Below, piece by piece: positions 32,588-40,304 of a stretch of DNA of 64,000 nt (its first letter is position 1; each line of letters opens with the position of its first letter). The stretch covers positions 124,001 to 188,000 of the forward strand of contig CAWGGX010000009.1 of assembly GCA_963822215.1 (NCBI GenBank), written 5' to 3'. Source of the stretch: Roseiarcus sp963822215. Its GTDB lineage: Bacteria; Pseudomonadota; Alphaproteobacteria; Rhizobiales; Beijerinckiaceae. The notes beneath the pieces are model-generated. The model worked only from the letters and a program-made list of their open reading frames with translations, made no database searches and was not told where the DNA came from. The translations under genes were made by a program, and so were the position numbers.

Positions 32588-32916
32588 CGATAAAGCTCCC
32601 GATAGCGGCGGCGCGACGGGATGCCGGACGCAGCATGAAAATGGGTTGACGGTGATGACTGATTCCCCGCGCGGCCGCAAGCCGCAGGCGGACTGCCGTC
32701 AAGCGGCTGCGCCAAGCTGTGCGGCGGCGCTGCGCCGGTGGTTGGCGATGGGCCGGAGGCGCGGCGAGAGGGACGGCTTGCAGACGGCCTTTGTCACGAA
32801 ATGGGACCGTTCAACCTCTGGAGGTTGGCGCCAGAAGACATATCAGCGTCGCGATGGACAAAACGGCGACCGCTGTTAACGGAGACGCGGCGCCGCGTTG
32901 GGGCCGCGCCCCCCCC
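32588..32916 (+). other. 329-base gap with no recognised gene
   Basis: Only Arg/Ala-rich shadow frames are seen. The far end (GACAAAACGGCGACCGCTGTTAACGG) has no clear promoter. Confidence 0.3.
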
Positions 32917-33213
32917 TCACGCGCCGAACTCGACCCGCCCGCACCCCGGCTCGCGGCAGACGAAGGCGGCGCGGGCGTTGTCCCAAAGCATCGGCTTGGG
33001 TGGGAAGACGCAGCGGCAGAGCGGATAGCCGAGTTCGCGGGCGAGCCGGGCGTTGGAGAGTTCGAGCGCGCGGTCCGCCTCGTCGAGGCGCTTGGCGATG
33101 GCGTCGCGGTCGCGGCCCCTGGGCATGAGCGCCGAAGTCGAACGCATCAGCTCCACCACCGCGCGCCCCGCCGCCACCCATTCCGCCGCCTGGATCGGAT
33201 CGATCATCTCCAT
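32917..33213 (-). CDS. small phage-type hypothetical protein with a Cys cluster
   Basis: The product is 98 residues (MEMIDPIQAAEWVAAGRAVVELM). A helical first half is followed by YPLCRCVFPPKPMLWDNARAAFVCREPGCGRVEF, a CxC...CxxxxC arrangement that could bind zinc. It is divergent from a second TerS-like gene, so the two may be a small phage remnant away from the main module. Function unknown. Confidence 0.55.
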   Translation of the reverse strand: MEMIDPIQAAEWVAAGRAVVELMRSTSALMPRGRDRDAIAKRLDEADRALELSNARLARELGYPLCRCVFPPKPMLWDNARAAFVCREPGCGRVEFGA

Positions 33214-33339
33214 CTCCCTTCACGAAGGCCGGCCGCCTGCTTGCTGCGAGGGAGCCGGACCGACGTCGCCGTAACATTCTATTTCTGAAAAGTCAAATTT
33301 GTGGTACGGTGAATTTTAGGATAGAGAAAAGGATGGGCC

Positions 33340-33879
33340 ATGGGCGACGAGGATCAACAAGGCGCGGCGAAGCCCAGGCGCAAGCGGGCGACCAAACGCG
33401 CGACCGCAATGCGCGACATGCGCATTGTGCGGGCGCTGGCGCACGGCGAGACGATCGACGAGGTCGCCGTGCGCGAGGGCCTGTCGCTCAGGCGGGCGCG
33501 CGAGCGGGTCGCGGCCGTCGTCGCCCGCCGCGCTTTGGAGCCGACCGAGGCGTTCATCGCGGTGCAGATCGCCCGGCTCAACGAGGCGATGCTCGTGGCC
33601 TATGCGGAAATGAAGGACGGCAACCTGGCGGCGGTCGACCGGGTGCTGAAGATCACCCGCGAATACGACCGCTACCACGGGCTGGCGCTGACACTGGCGC
33701 GGCGGGCGGGGGCGGCTGAGGGCGCGGGCGCCGACGCGCTGGCGCTTCCGCCGCCGGACCCGGCGGCGACGATCGAAGCCGAGGCCGGGAGAGCCCAGTC
33801 GCCCGGGCTCGGGCTGCCGGAGCAGGGTCCCGTCGGGCGATCCCGGTCGGAACCCCTCGGCGAGGCGGACGTCCCGTGA
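33340..33879 (+). CDS. second terminase small-subunit-like protein
   Basis: The product is 179 residues starting at ATG 33340 after AAAAGG. The basic N-terminus and HTH (IVRALAHGETIDEVAVREGLSLRRARERVAAVVARR) are followed by AVQIARLNEAMLVAYAEMKDGNLAAVDRVLKITREYDRYHGLAL. That segment parallels the TerS-like gene at 18781-19221. The last 60 residues are Pro/Ala-rich and disordered. No large terminase follows. It may be a relic of another prophage or a domesticated DNA-binding protein. Confidence 0.6.
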   Translation: MGDEDQQGAAKPRRKRATKRATAMRDMRIVRALAHGETIDEVAVREGLSLRRARERVAAVVARRALEPTEAFIAVQIARLNEAMLVAYAEMKDGNLAAVDRVLKITREYDRYHGLALTLARRAGAAEGAGADALALPPPDPAATIEAEAGRAQSPGLGLPEQGPVGRSRSEPLGEADVP

Positions 33880-34538
33880 CGGCGCGCTTCCGAGCGTAGT
33901 TTCGTCCGCCGCGCAACGACATCGTGGCGGATCGGAGGGGCGCCGTCTCGCCGCCCCCAACGCGCTCGAGACGGGCGCCCTCCGATCGAGCGCGGAACTG
34001 TCCGCTCAATCATGGCGAGATGCGACGGGGAAGAATCGTATTTCGCGGTCAATAAATCTGACGGTTGGTCGCCACGGAGACGGACCGGATTCGACGTAAC
34101 CCGGTCATAGCCAAACGCGGATGTGGACTCGGACTCAGGACCAGCCGGACCCGTATGGGCTAAATCGCAGAGCCGGGAACCATGAACGCTCGCTCAGCCC
34201 TACGACCGGGGGGCTCGAGCTCGGATTACAACGGCGACCTCAGACGACGACGAGGCCTAAACTCCAAGAGAGATCCCCCGGCTTTGCCGGGGTGGCAGTA
34301 GCAGTTTGACATTTTCTGGAGTGCGCGCGCCGCATCGCCGGGTTAGGTAATCAACGACCGAAGGTGGCGCGCCATTGATTTCATCCGGGGTTCCGAATGA
34401 CGCACAAGGGAACGATTGCAGCAACTCCGGTCCTCGACCACGTGAGATACGCCACTTCCTACAACTCCGTCCGACGCTCTGCCTCGAGCCGCTTTGAGCG
34501 GCTCCAATCCTAAAGCCCCCGGCTTTGCCGGGGGATAC
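33880..34538. other. 659-base gap with two identical GC hairpins
   Basis: No intact gene is seen. CCCCGGCTTTGCCGGGG occurs at about 34277 and again at about 34516, each just after a purine-rich stretch. The first is followed by TTTGACATTTTCTGG. The sequence between 34140 and 34310 can be read as a protein-like end (EPGTMNARSALRPGGSSSDY). This resembles the decayed 3' part of an IS200/IS605-type tnpB gene with its structured end. That reading is tentative. Confidence 0.3.
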
Positions 34539-35099
34539 TTACTGGGAACGTCTTCTCAGCAGGCCCTCAAGCGCTGCCGCCAACGCAACCTGAATTGAGG
34601 CTTCGATGAGCGGTCGAACATTCATCCCGCCTGGTACGCGATCGATGAGACCCTCCAGTTTATTCTCGATCTCGTCCGACAGCTTTGCCGCTCCACTTGC
34701 GACCTGCGCCTGAGCGACGTGAACAAACTGCCGCCGTTTCGCTTCGGCTCGCTCCCGAAACACTTGGGTCGCGGATTCGACGATGGACACCGACGATTCT
34801 TTCAAGGGGCCGGTCAGAGCGGCTGCGTCGCCGAGCTTTGTCCGATTTCGGATCGCCGACATCGTCCAAAGAGCAATGCCAAGTCCGACGATAGCGGTGG
34901 GTATTGGGTGCCGTTTGCTTGCATAATCAAACGCGCCTGCCCAGGACAAATCAGCGATCCCCGCACGTGACGCCGCTTCTGAAGCCATGTTCGAAGGCGT
35001 GAGTTTGGATCTCAACACCTCAATCTTTGCGCCAATTTGCGCTCGCAAACAATTCGCCTCCGCTTCGTATTCACTGGATGTCGAGAAGTTCACGCCCAC
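34539..35099 (-). CDS. DUF3618-like membrane-associated stress protein
   Basis: The product is 186 residues. The N-terminus (EYEAEANCLRAQIGAKIEVLRSKLTPSNMASEA) is like DUF3618 proteins, which begin with an acidic helix followed by 'L--RLSP-nl--ea'. One hydrophobic helix near residues 66-82 (PTAIVGLGIALWTMSAI) may anchor it. A Lys/Glu/Ala-rich amphipathic region follows. It is the last of three genes resembling the yqjCDEK-type stress operon, downstream of an EcfG-type promoter. Confidence 0.6.
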   Translation of the reverse strand: MGVNFSTSSEYEAEANCLRAQIGAKIEVLRSKLTPSNMASEAASRAGIADLSWAGAFDYASKRHPIPTAIVGLGIALWTMSAIRNRTKLGDAAALTGPLKESSVSIVESATQVFRERAEAKRRQFVHVAQAQVASGAAKLSDEIENKLEGLIDRVPGGMNVRPLIEASIQVALAAALEGLLRRRSQ

Positions 35100-35100
35100 G

Positions 35101-35463
35101 CTAGAACCCTCCGAACAGCGACGATATTTGCGAGATGCTCTTATATGGGACCAGCCGTGAGGGTTTGAGGCGTGCAGCGCCCAAACGCAGCAGGACTAAG
35201 CTCACTGCGATCGCAACCGCAGCGACAACGAGAAACGCCAGGTCGAGAGGCACTCCGAAACGCAGAAGGAACAAGCCGCCCGCAACCAGAATCAGACCGA
35301 GGCCGATAAGAAGAAGAACGAGTCCAACAACGACCGCCATAAGGCTGGATGGAATTTTGCGGGCGCGCTCGCTGATTTCCGCACGGACCAGCGAGCCTTC
35401 TACGCGCGTCAACTCCCGGACCTGACCGAGAAGATCAAGGAGCAGTTCGAGCGTCGACCGCAT
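35101..35463 (-). CDS. YqjE-like (phage holin superfamily / DUF1469) membrane protein
   Basis: The product is 120 residues. A helical N-terminus (RSTLELLLDLLGQVRELTRVEGSLVRAEI) is followed by two strong membrane helices (LMAVVVGLVLLLIGLGLILVAGGLFLL and LAFLVVAAVAIAVSLVLLRLG). This is the standard layout of YqjE/Phage_holin_3_6 proteins that associate with YqjD at the inner membrane. It lies three bases from the upstream YqjD-like gene, in the same operon. Confidence 0.75.
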   Translation of the reverse strand: MRSTLELLLDLLGQVRELTRVEGSLVRAEISERARKIPSSLMAVVVGLVLLLIGLGLILVAGGLFLLRFGVPLDLAFLVVAAVAIAVSLVLLRLGAARLKPSRLVPYKSISQISSLFGGF

Positions 35464-35466
35464 CGG

Positions 35467-35919
35467 CTAGCTCATCTTGCCGATGAGCAGTCCGATAAGG
35501 GCGGCAATGGCGACGGCGCCCCAAGGATTTTTCTTTATTCGGGACTCGACGTCGCTCTCAATTGCAGCAAATTTGTCCTGTGCATCTGCGGCAGACTGGG
35601 ACAAACTCTCGCTCGCCGCTCCCACCACGCTGACCACCTGGTCACGGCCCGCAGAGACCCGATTTTGCGCGAGGTCGGAGACCTTCTGCGTCAGCTTGTT
35701 GATTTCATCGCGCAAGCCGGACAAATCGATGGAGGAAACCGCGTCGACACCCCCGCTGACCGCGGTCTTCGCGCTTCCGAGGGCCGATCGTGCTTTGCCG
35801 GCCGCATCGTCAAAGTAACCCTGAGCCGTCGTCGCCTTGTCATTCGCGGCCTCGCCCAGAATTTTTTCGCCCTGACCCGCCATTGAGCGAATATTGCCTT
35901 CAAAATTATCCTTGTTCAT
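35467..35919 (-). CDS. CsbD/YqjD-like stress protein
   Basis: The product is 150 residues. The N-terminus (MNKDNFEGNIRSMAGQGEKILGEAANDKATTAQGYFDDAAGKAR) is CsbD-like. The C-terminal half (LRDEINKLTQKVSDLAQNRV... ESRIKKNPWGAVAIAALIGLLIGKMS) is the DUF883/YqjD/ElaB pattern with its terminal membrane helix. Such proteins bind the membrane and ribosomes in stationary phase. It is the first gene of the operon, 33 bases downstream of an EcfG-type promoter, so induction by the general stress response is likely. Confidence 0.75.
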   Translation of the reverse strand: MNKDNFEGNIRSMAGQGEKILGEAANDKATTAQGYFDDAAGKARSALGSAKTAVSGGVDAVSSIDLSGLRDEINKLTQKVSDLAQNRVSAGRDQVVSVVGAASESLSQSAADAQDKFAAIESDVESRIKKNPWGAVAIAALIGLLIGKMS

Positions 35920-35951
35920 TTGCCCGTCTCCTCCGAGTCTGTCTCACCTCC

Positions 35952-35976
35952 AACAACTGACCGCGAAAAAGGTTCC
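35952..35976 (-). promoter_or_regulatory. EcfG (general stress) promoter for the YqjD-like operon
   Basis: The minus strand has GGAAC, 16 bases, then TGTT (consensus GGAAC-N16/17-CGTT), ending 33 bases before ATG 35919. Confidence 0.55.
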
Positions 35977-36117
35977 CTTTGTCGAGAAGATTTCCAGCCG
36001 CCGCTCGGTTCATGAGCGGAATGGGCCGCGCGCAATATTAAGCGCCATCCCCAGGTGAAGCGGCGATCACGGCATCGCAGCGCGTCCAGAACGATTGGGA
36101 TTTCTCTGGGTACCCGT

Positions 36118-36143
36118 GGAACAAGAAGCCGCGATGCGACGTT
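36118..36143 (+). promoter_or_regulatory. EcfG (general stress) promoter for the manganese catalase
   Basis: GGAAC, 17 bases, CGTT is an exact match to the alphaproteobacterial EcfG consensus. It lies 150 bases upstream of the catalase start, leaving a long leader in which no gene is seen. Confidence 0.7.
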
Positions 36144-36292
36144 CTTGAATTTGGTTCTTCGTCCCTGAGCGGCGCGCATGGCTGGCTATATCGAGCGCGA
36201 AATCGTGCCCATCTCGATGAGTAGGGATCTATACCCTGCCGGAGCCCGACGATGCACCAAACCTTTAACTGAACAAAGGCAAGGATAAATCT

Positions 36293-37054
36293 ATGTTTTC
36301 ACACCGCAAAGAGCTGATTCAGCCTGTGAATGTGGGTACCCCCGACGCCCGTTTCGGGACATACCTTCTCGAGCAATTTGGCGGGGCCACGGGCGAGCTG
36401 ACGGCAGCGTTGCAATATTGGGTGCAATCGTTCCATGTCGAGAACGCTGGGATCCGGGACATGCTTCAAGATATTGCGCTCGAGGAATTCAGTCATCTGG
36501 AAATGGTTGGGAAACTTATCGCGCAACATACCAGCAAGCTCGACGAAACCAAAATAAATGAATCTCCTCTGTTTAAACTTAAAGGAGGAGGTCCGCACTT
36601 CCTGGACAGTCAAGGCAGCTGCTGGACAGCCGCCTACATCCAGGAAGGCGGCAATGTTGTTCGCGATTTGCGGGCGAACATCTCATCTGAAGCCGGCGCT
36701 CGTCAGACCTACGAAGCGCTCATTAAGGCCTGCGATGACGAGGGCACCAAAAAGACATTGCACCATCTCCTCACGCGCGAGATCACCCACGCCAATATGT
36801 TCATGAAAGCGTTGGACGACATGGGCAAGTTGGACGATCCGTTCTTCGGAAACATTCCGCCCGATGAAACCGTGAAACTCGTATTCAACCTCTCGAAGGA
36901 TGAGGACGTGCGGGGTCCGTGGAACAAGGAACCCGATTTCGAATATGTTGCCGATCCGCAGCCGGAAGGTGGACTGCCGCCGCCGCCGATCAATGCTGAT
37001 GATGAAGGTCATAGTCCGCATGCGTCAGAAGTACGGAAGAAGAAAAATGCCTAG
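36293..37054 (+). CDS. manganese (non-haem) catalase
   Basis: The product is 253 residues starting at ATG 36293 after AAGGAT. The ferritin-like four-helix core shows the dimanganese ligands GELTAALQYWVQS (Glu), ALEEFSHLEMV (Glu and His), AGARQTYEALIKACDDEG (Glu region) and REITHANMF (Glu and His). It decomposes hydrogen peroxide without haem. The Pro-rich C-terminal tail (PPPPINADDEGHSPHAS) is usual for the family. The upstream EcfG promoter places it in the general stress regulon with the neighbouring YqjD-like operon. Confidence 0.9.
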   Translation: MFSHRKELIQPVNVGTPDARFGTYLLEQFGGATGELTAALQYWVQSFHVENAGIRDMLQDIALEEFSHLEMVGKLIAQHTSKLDETKINESPLFKLKGGGPHFLDSQGSCWTAAYIQEGGNVVRDLRANISSEAGARQTYEALIKACDDEGTKKTLHHLLTREITHANMFMKALDDMGKLDDPFFGNIPPDETVKLVFNLSKDEDVRGPWNKEPDFEYVADPQPEGGLPPPPINADDEGHSPHASEVRKKKNA

Positions 37055-37189
37055 GACGTCACGCTTCGTGGCAACGCGAAACAGGTTGACATCAAAGGCG
37101 ATTCGAGAATTCACTAAGCGAACTCCTTACGGACACTATTGAGGCGTCTAGTGATGGACCGGAAATTCTCCGGACACCGGGAGCTCAAA

Positions 37190-37384
37190 ATGCCCAGCCA
37201 AGCACATTCGAAGGCGGCCGATCACCACGAAAGCGCAGCCAAGTCGCATCGCGCGGCGGCAGAACACCACGGCAAGAACGACCATACGAAGGGTCATGAG
37301 CACGCTGCGGAAGCTCAGAAGCACTCAAAGGCTGCCGGCGCAGCCTCAGATGAGGCTCACGCAAAAAGCTCGTCCAAGAAGTAG
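37190..37384 (+). CDS. small His/Ala/Lys-rich stress-associated protein
   Basis: ATG 37190 (MPSQAHSKAADHHESAAKSH) has GGGAG nearby; the 17 codons upstream are not protein-like. The 64-residue product is almost entirely Ala, His, Lys, Ser and Glu, with repeated HHxxAAxxHxxA spacing. It is probably disordered or a single helix, and may bind metal or nucleic acid. Such short proteins often accompany catalases in rhizobial stress loci. Function unknown. Confidence 0.65.
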   Translation: MPSQAHSKAADHHESAAKSHRAAAEHHGKNDHTKGHEHAAEAQKHSKAAGAASDEAHAKSSSKK

Positions 37385-37443
37385 CATTGCAGAGGCCGGG
37401 GCAACACCCGGCCTCTCAGAGCGGTCTTCGACCACACTGAATC

Positions 37444-37533
37444 GTCATTGCGAGGAGCGAAGCGACGAAGCAATCCAGGAGATCGTGGGCGCCCGACGTT
37501 CTGCTGGATTGCTTCGCTTTGCTCGCAATGACG
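37444..37533. repeat. dispersed palindromic repeat (CGTCATTGCGAGGAGC type)
   Basis: CGTCATTGCGAGGAGCGAAG...AAGCAATCC is mirrored by GGATTGCTTCGCTTTGCTCG...CAATGACG, with GGGCGCCCGACGTTCTGC in the loop side. Related copies are at 37928-37955 with 39582-39674 (split), and 49951-50088. No gene lies between 37385 and 38055 apart from repeats. Confidence 0.8.
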
Positions 37534-37745
37534 AGGGCGCTTCGATTCTAATTCACTTTGCCCCCTCGTCTCCGCTTTTTTCTTCGCCGTCGTCTGGGTC
37601 GGTCTGACCCCCTCGCGACGCCGTCCTCTATGGCCGCTCCTTGCGCACCGCCGTCGTCCAGCGCGCGCCGTGACCTGCTCCGGATTGGAATACTTTTAGA
37701 AGATTCCATGCTCGCCGTCCCGGCTTTTAGAGCGAGATGAAATAA

Positions 37746-37920
37746 GGCTAAGCAGAGTTTTTTAGCCAGTCCAACGAATGGACCAAGTTAGAGCTCAACG
37801 TTCACCGCAAAGGGCACAAGGAACGACAAGGCTCTTAGTGCGCCTTCGTGGTTCTCCGTGCTCTTTGTGGTGAGTTTGTCTCGCTTGCTCCGTTAGCCAG
37901 CCTAACAAACTCTGCTTAGG
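37746..37920. repeat. 175-bp MITE-like element
   Basis: The ends GGCTAAGCAGAGTTTTTTAGCC and its imperfect inverse (GGCTGGCTAAC side ending in CTCTGCTTAGG) form inverted repeats of about 30 bp. They flank a CACCGCAAAGGGCACAAGG/CTTTGTGGTGA palindrome. It has no coding capacity. A target duplication is not obvious. Confidence 0.5.
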
Positions 37921-38055
37921 TCATGTCCGTCATTGCGAGGAGCGTGAGCTCCGAAGACTGTATGTCCTTGCGCTGAGGCGGCGGCTCGCCCTCGATGCGC
38001 GTTGCGAGGGTTGCCCGGATAGGCCGGGCGGAGCCTCACGCAAGGAGGACGAGCC

Positions 38056-39177
38056 ATGAAAGATTATAGCGAAGTTTTCGTCGGCATGGACGTGTCGAAG
38101 TCGAGTATCGCGGTAGGGTTGGCTGACGGCGGAGGCGCGGCCGAGGCGAGGTTTCTCGGGGAGATCGAGGCGAACGAGGCTGCGGTGACGAAGCTGGTCC
38201 GCCGCCTGTCTGGCAAGCACGACAAGCTGACGTTCTGTTACGAGGCGGGGCCGACCGGCTACGGTCTTTATCGGCTGATCGGCGAGCTTGGGCATGCGTG
38301 CCGGGTGGTCGCGCCCTCGCTCATTCCGCGCAAGCCGGGCGATCGGGTGAAGACCAATCGCCGCGACGCCTTGAATCTGGCGCGCTTGCTGCGGGCCGGC
38401 GAGCTCACCGCCGTGTGGACGCCGGACGAGCGGCACGAGGCGATGCGCGATCTGGTGCGGGCGCGCTCGACGGCCGCCTTCGACCTCAGGATCAAGCGCC
38501 AGCAGACCGGCGCCTTCCTTTTGCGTCTCGGACGCGTCTATCCCGGTAAGAAGACATGGGGCGGCGCGCACCGGAAGTGGCTGGCGAGCCAAGCTTTCGC
38601 CCATCTCGAGCAGCGCATCGCCTTCGAGGAGCAGGTGGCCGCGATGGACGAGGCGAAGGCGCGCATCGCCCGGCTGGAGAAGGCGATCGAGGAGGCGGTT
38701 CCCGATTGGTCGCTGGCGCCGATGGTCACGGCGCTGATGGCGATGCGCGGGATCGACCTCGTCGCGGCGACGGCGATTCTGGCCGAAGTCGGCGACCTCG
38801 GGCGCTTTCGGACGCCGCGCGAGTTGATGGCCTGGCTGGGGCTCGTGCCCTCGGAGTCCTCAACCGGCGACCGAGTCAGGCGCTTCGGCATCACCAAGGC
38901 CGGCAACGGCCGGGCGCGCAAAACCCTGATCGAGAGCGCTTGGCGCCATCGCTTTCCTGCGCGCATCGGTCAGGCCAAGCTCGCCCGGGTCGAGGCGGCG
39001 CCGCCGGCGGCGCGGCGGATCGCCTGGAAGGCGCAGATGCGGCTCACCGCGCGCTACCGGGCGCTGATGCGCAAAGGCAAGACGAAGAGCGTCGCCGTCA
39101 CGGCGGTCGCGCGCGAACTCGCCGGCTTCATCTGGGCGATCCATCGCGCGCTTGAGCAGGAGCAAGCCGTCGCATGA
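38056..39177 (+). CDS. IS110-family transposase
   Basis: The product is 373 residues. The N-terminal RuvC-like DEDD domain shows VFVGMDVSKSSIAVGL (Asp), TFCYEAGPTGYGLYR (Glu) and KTNRRDALNLARLL (Asp pair). The C-terminal transposase_20 domain shows LMAMRGIDLVAATAILAEVGDLGRF and GLVPSESSTGDRVRRFGITKAGNGRARKTLIESAW with the conserved catalytic Ser. The gene is intact, with AAGGAGG upstream of ATG 38056. It recombines DNA with the help of a guide RNA from the element. Confidence 0.9.
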   Translation: MKDYSEVFVGMDVSKSSIAVGLADGGGAAEARFLGEIEANEAAVTKLVRRLSGKHDKLTFCYEAGPTGYGLYRLIGELGHACRVVAPSLIPRKPGDRVKTNRRDALNLARLLRAGELTAVWTPDERHEAMRDLVRARSTAAFDLRIKRQQTGAFLLRLGRVYPGKKTWGGAHRKWLASQAFAHLEQRIAFEEQVAAMDEAKARIARLEKAIEEAVPDWSLAPMVTALMAMRGIDLVAATAILAEVGDLGRFRTPRELMAWLGLVPSESSTGDRVRRFGITKAGNGRARKTLIESAWRHRFPARIGQAKLARVEAAPPAARRIAWKAQMRLTARYRALMRKGKTKSVAVTAVARELAGFIWAIHRALEQEQAVA

Positions 39178-39235
39178 AGCCGCTCGCTCGCTACAGCGCA
39201 ATTTGGGAGCGCGCTTCGCGAGCGGCTTCATGCGA
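39170..39235. repeat. 18-bp perfect hairpin over the IS110 transposase stop
   Basis: TCGCATGAAGCCGCTCGC (39170-39187) pairs with its exact complement at 39218-39235. The left arm includes the stop codon. It may terminate the transposase transcript or be a structural part of the element end. Confidence 0.6.
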
Positions 39236-39589
39236 TCCCGCGCCATCGCGGGCGGCGCGCCATCGCGTCGACTGACCCCACACAGACCGAGGAGGGATAC
39301 GGCAGACGGATGCAACAAACATTGCGCAGCGGCGGGGGTGAAGCCGCGGCAGGGGAACTCCCGAGGATTGCAAGTGGCCGATCGACGCATCGACGCCCGT
39401 ACGAAGACGTGGAGCAGCCCCGGACGAAACTCGGACATGCGGAACAAATACGCGTATTAGAGCTTGATCACCGACGTCCAACAGGCCTCGCCCCCACCTC
39501 TGCGCAATCATCCAACGCCATCACTCCGCCCACCCCTGAAGCGGAAACGGGAGGGTGCGTCCGACCCCTTGACGAAGGACATAAGAGCA

Positions 39590-39674
39590 ATCCACGGGAT
39601 CGTAGAGCGCCCGACGTTCTGCTGGATTGCTTCCCCCCGGGCTCTTTGACCCGGGAGTCGCTCGCGATGACGGT
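39590..39674. repeat. right part of a split dispersed repeat
   Basis: AGCAATCCACGGGATCG...AGCGCCCGACGTTCTGCTGG...GCTCGCGATGACGG matches the second half of the repeat at 37444-37533. The remaining bases between 39236 and 39974 hold no gene I can support. Confidence 0.6.
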
Positions 39675-39974
39675 CGAGGACCGGACCTGAAATCATCCCC
39701 CACAGGGACGTCCAGGCGGGAACCCGGTAAATCGTCGGCCGACCCCGACGGGCCGGCTCGCATGGCCTCGCATTGCGCTCGGCAGGTCGTCCTCGCCGTT
39801 TGTCGCCGCGACCGGTGCGCCGTCAGCGGAAAGCGCGCGACGCAGGCGCTGCCGAGCGGGTCCATACGTAGCTGAACTGATAAGATTACCTTTGCAGTTG
39901 AACTGCCGATCTGCTAGAGGCTTCGGCGCGAACAATGGGACGATCATGGGCCCGCTTCATGGAGGGCGGCTGAT

Positions 39975-40304
39975 ATGTCGTGGCTGCATTTGGTTTCCTA
40001 TCTCTTTGGCGGCGCCTTTCTGCTCAACGCCGTCCCCCACCTCGTCGCCGGTGTGAGCGGGCGGCCGTTTCAGACGCCGTTCGCCGATCCGCCGGGGCAG
40101 GGGCTGTCGTCGTCGACCCTCAATGCGCTGTGGGGCTTCCTCAACCTGGCGGTCGGCTACCTGCTCGTCTGTCAGGTCGGCGATTTCGATCTCAAAAACC
40201 TGGCCGACGCCGCGGCGCTCGCGATCGGCGCGCTGGCGATGGCGCTCTTTTCCGCACGGCATTTCGGACGGTTCAATGGCGGCAATGCGCCGCAGCGCCC
40301 ATGA
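39975..40304 (+). CDS. small membrane protein of unknown function
   Basis: The product is 109 residues with three membrane segments (LVSYLFGGAFLLNAVPHLVAGV, LNALWGFLNLAVGYLLVC, ALAIGALAMALFSA). The start 'FLFGGAFLLNAVPHLVxGVSGRPFQTPFADPPG' is a pattern I associate with small inner-membrane proteins of unknown role. Its stop overlaps the start of the MFS exporter gene (ATGA), so the two are an operon. Confidence 0.7.
   Translation: MSWLHLVSYLFGGAFLLNAVPHLVAGVSGRPFQTPFADPPGQGLSSSTLNALWGFLNLAVGYLLVCQVGDFDLKNLADAAALAIGALAMALFSARHFGRFNGGNAPQRP

Larger units (their letters stand above)
37950..39582 (+). mobile_element. IS110-family insertion sequence (boundaries approximate)
   Basis: It contains one transposase gene, about 100 bases of left non-coding sequence and about 400 of right. 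The flanks look like the two halves of one dispersed palindromic repeat (CCGTCATTGCGAGGAGCG at 37928-37945; GCAATCC...GCGCCCGACGTTCTGCTGG...GCGATGACGG at 39590-39674), suggesting insertion into that repeat. IS110 elements lack inverted ends and usually lack target duplications, so the exact borders cannot be fixed. The right non-coding part could hold the guide (bridge) RNA. Confidence 0.55.

Noticed and set aside
37444..37533. CRISPR-like or attenuator structure
   Set aside because: There is a single palindrome with no regularly spaced direct repeats; related copies are scattered, as expected of an intergenic repeat family.
39178..39590. Bridge RNA gene of the IS110 element as a firm call
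   Set aside because: The region is the right size, but without other copies I could neither fix the element ends nor recognise donor and target loops, so it is left as a suggestion.
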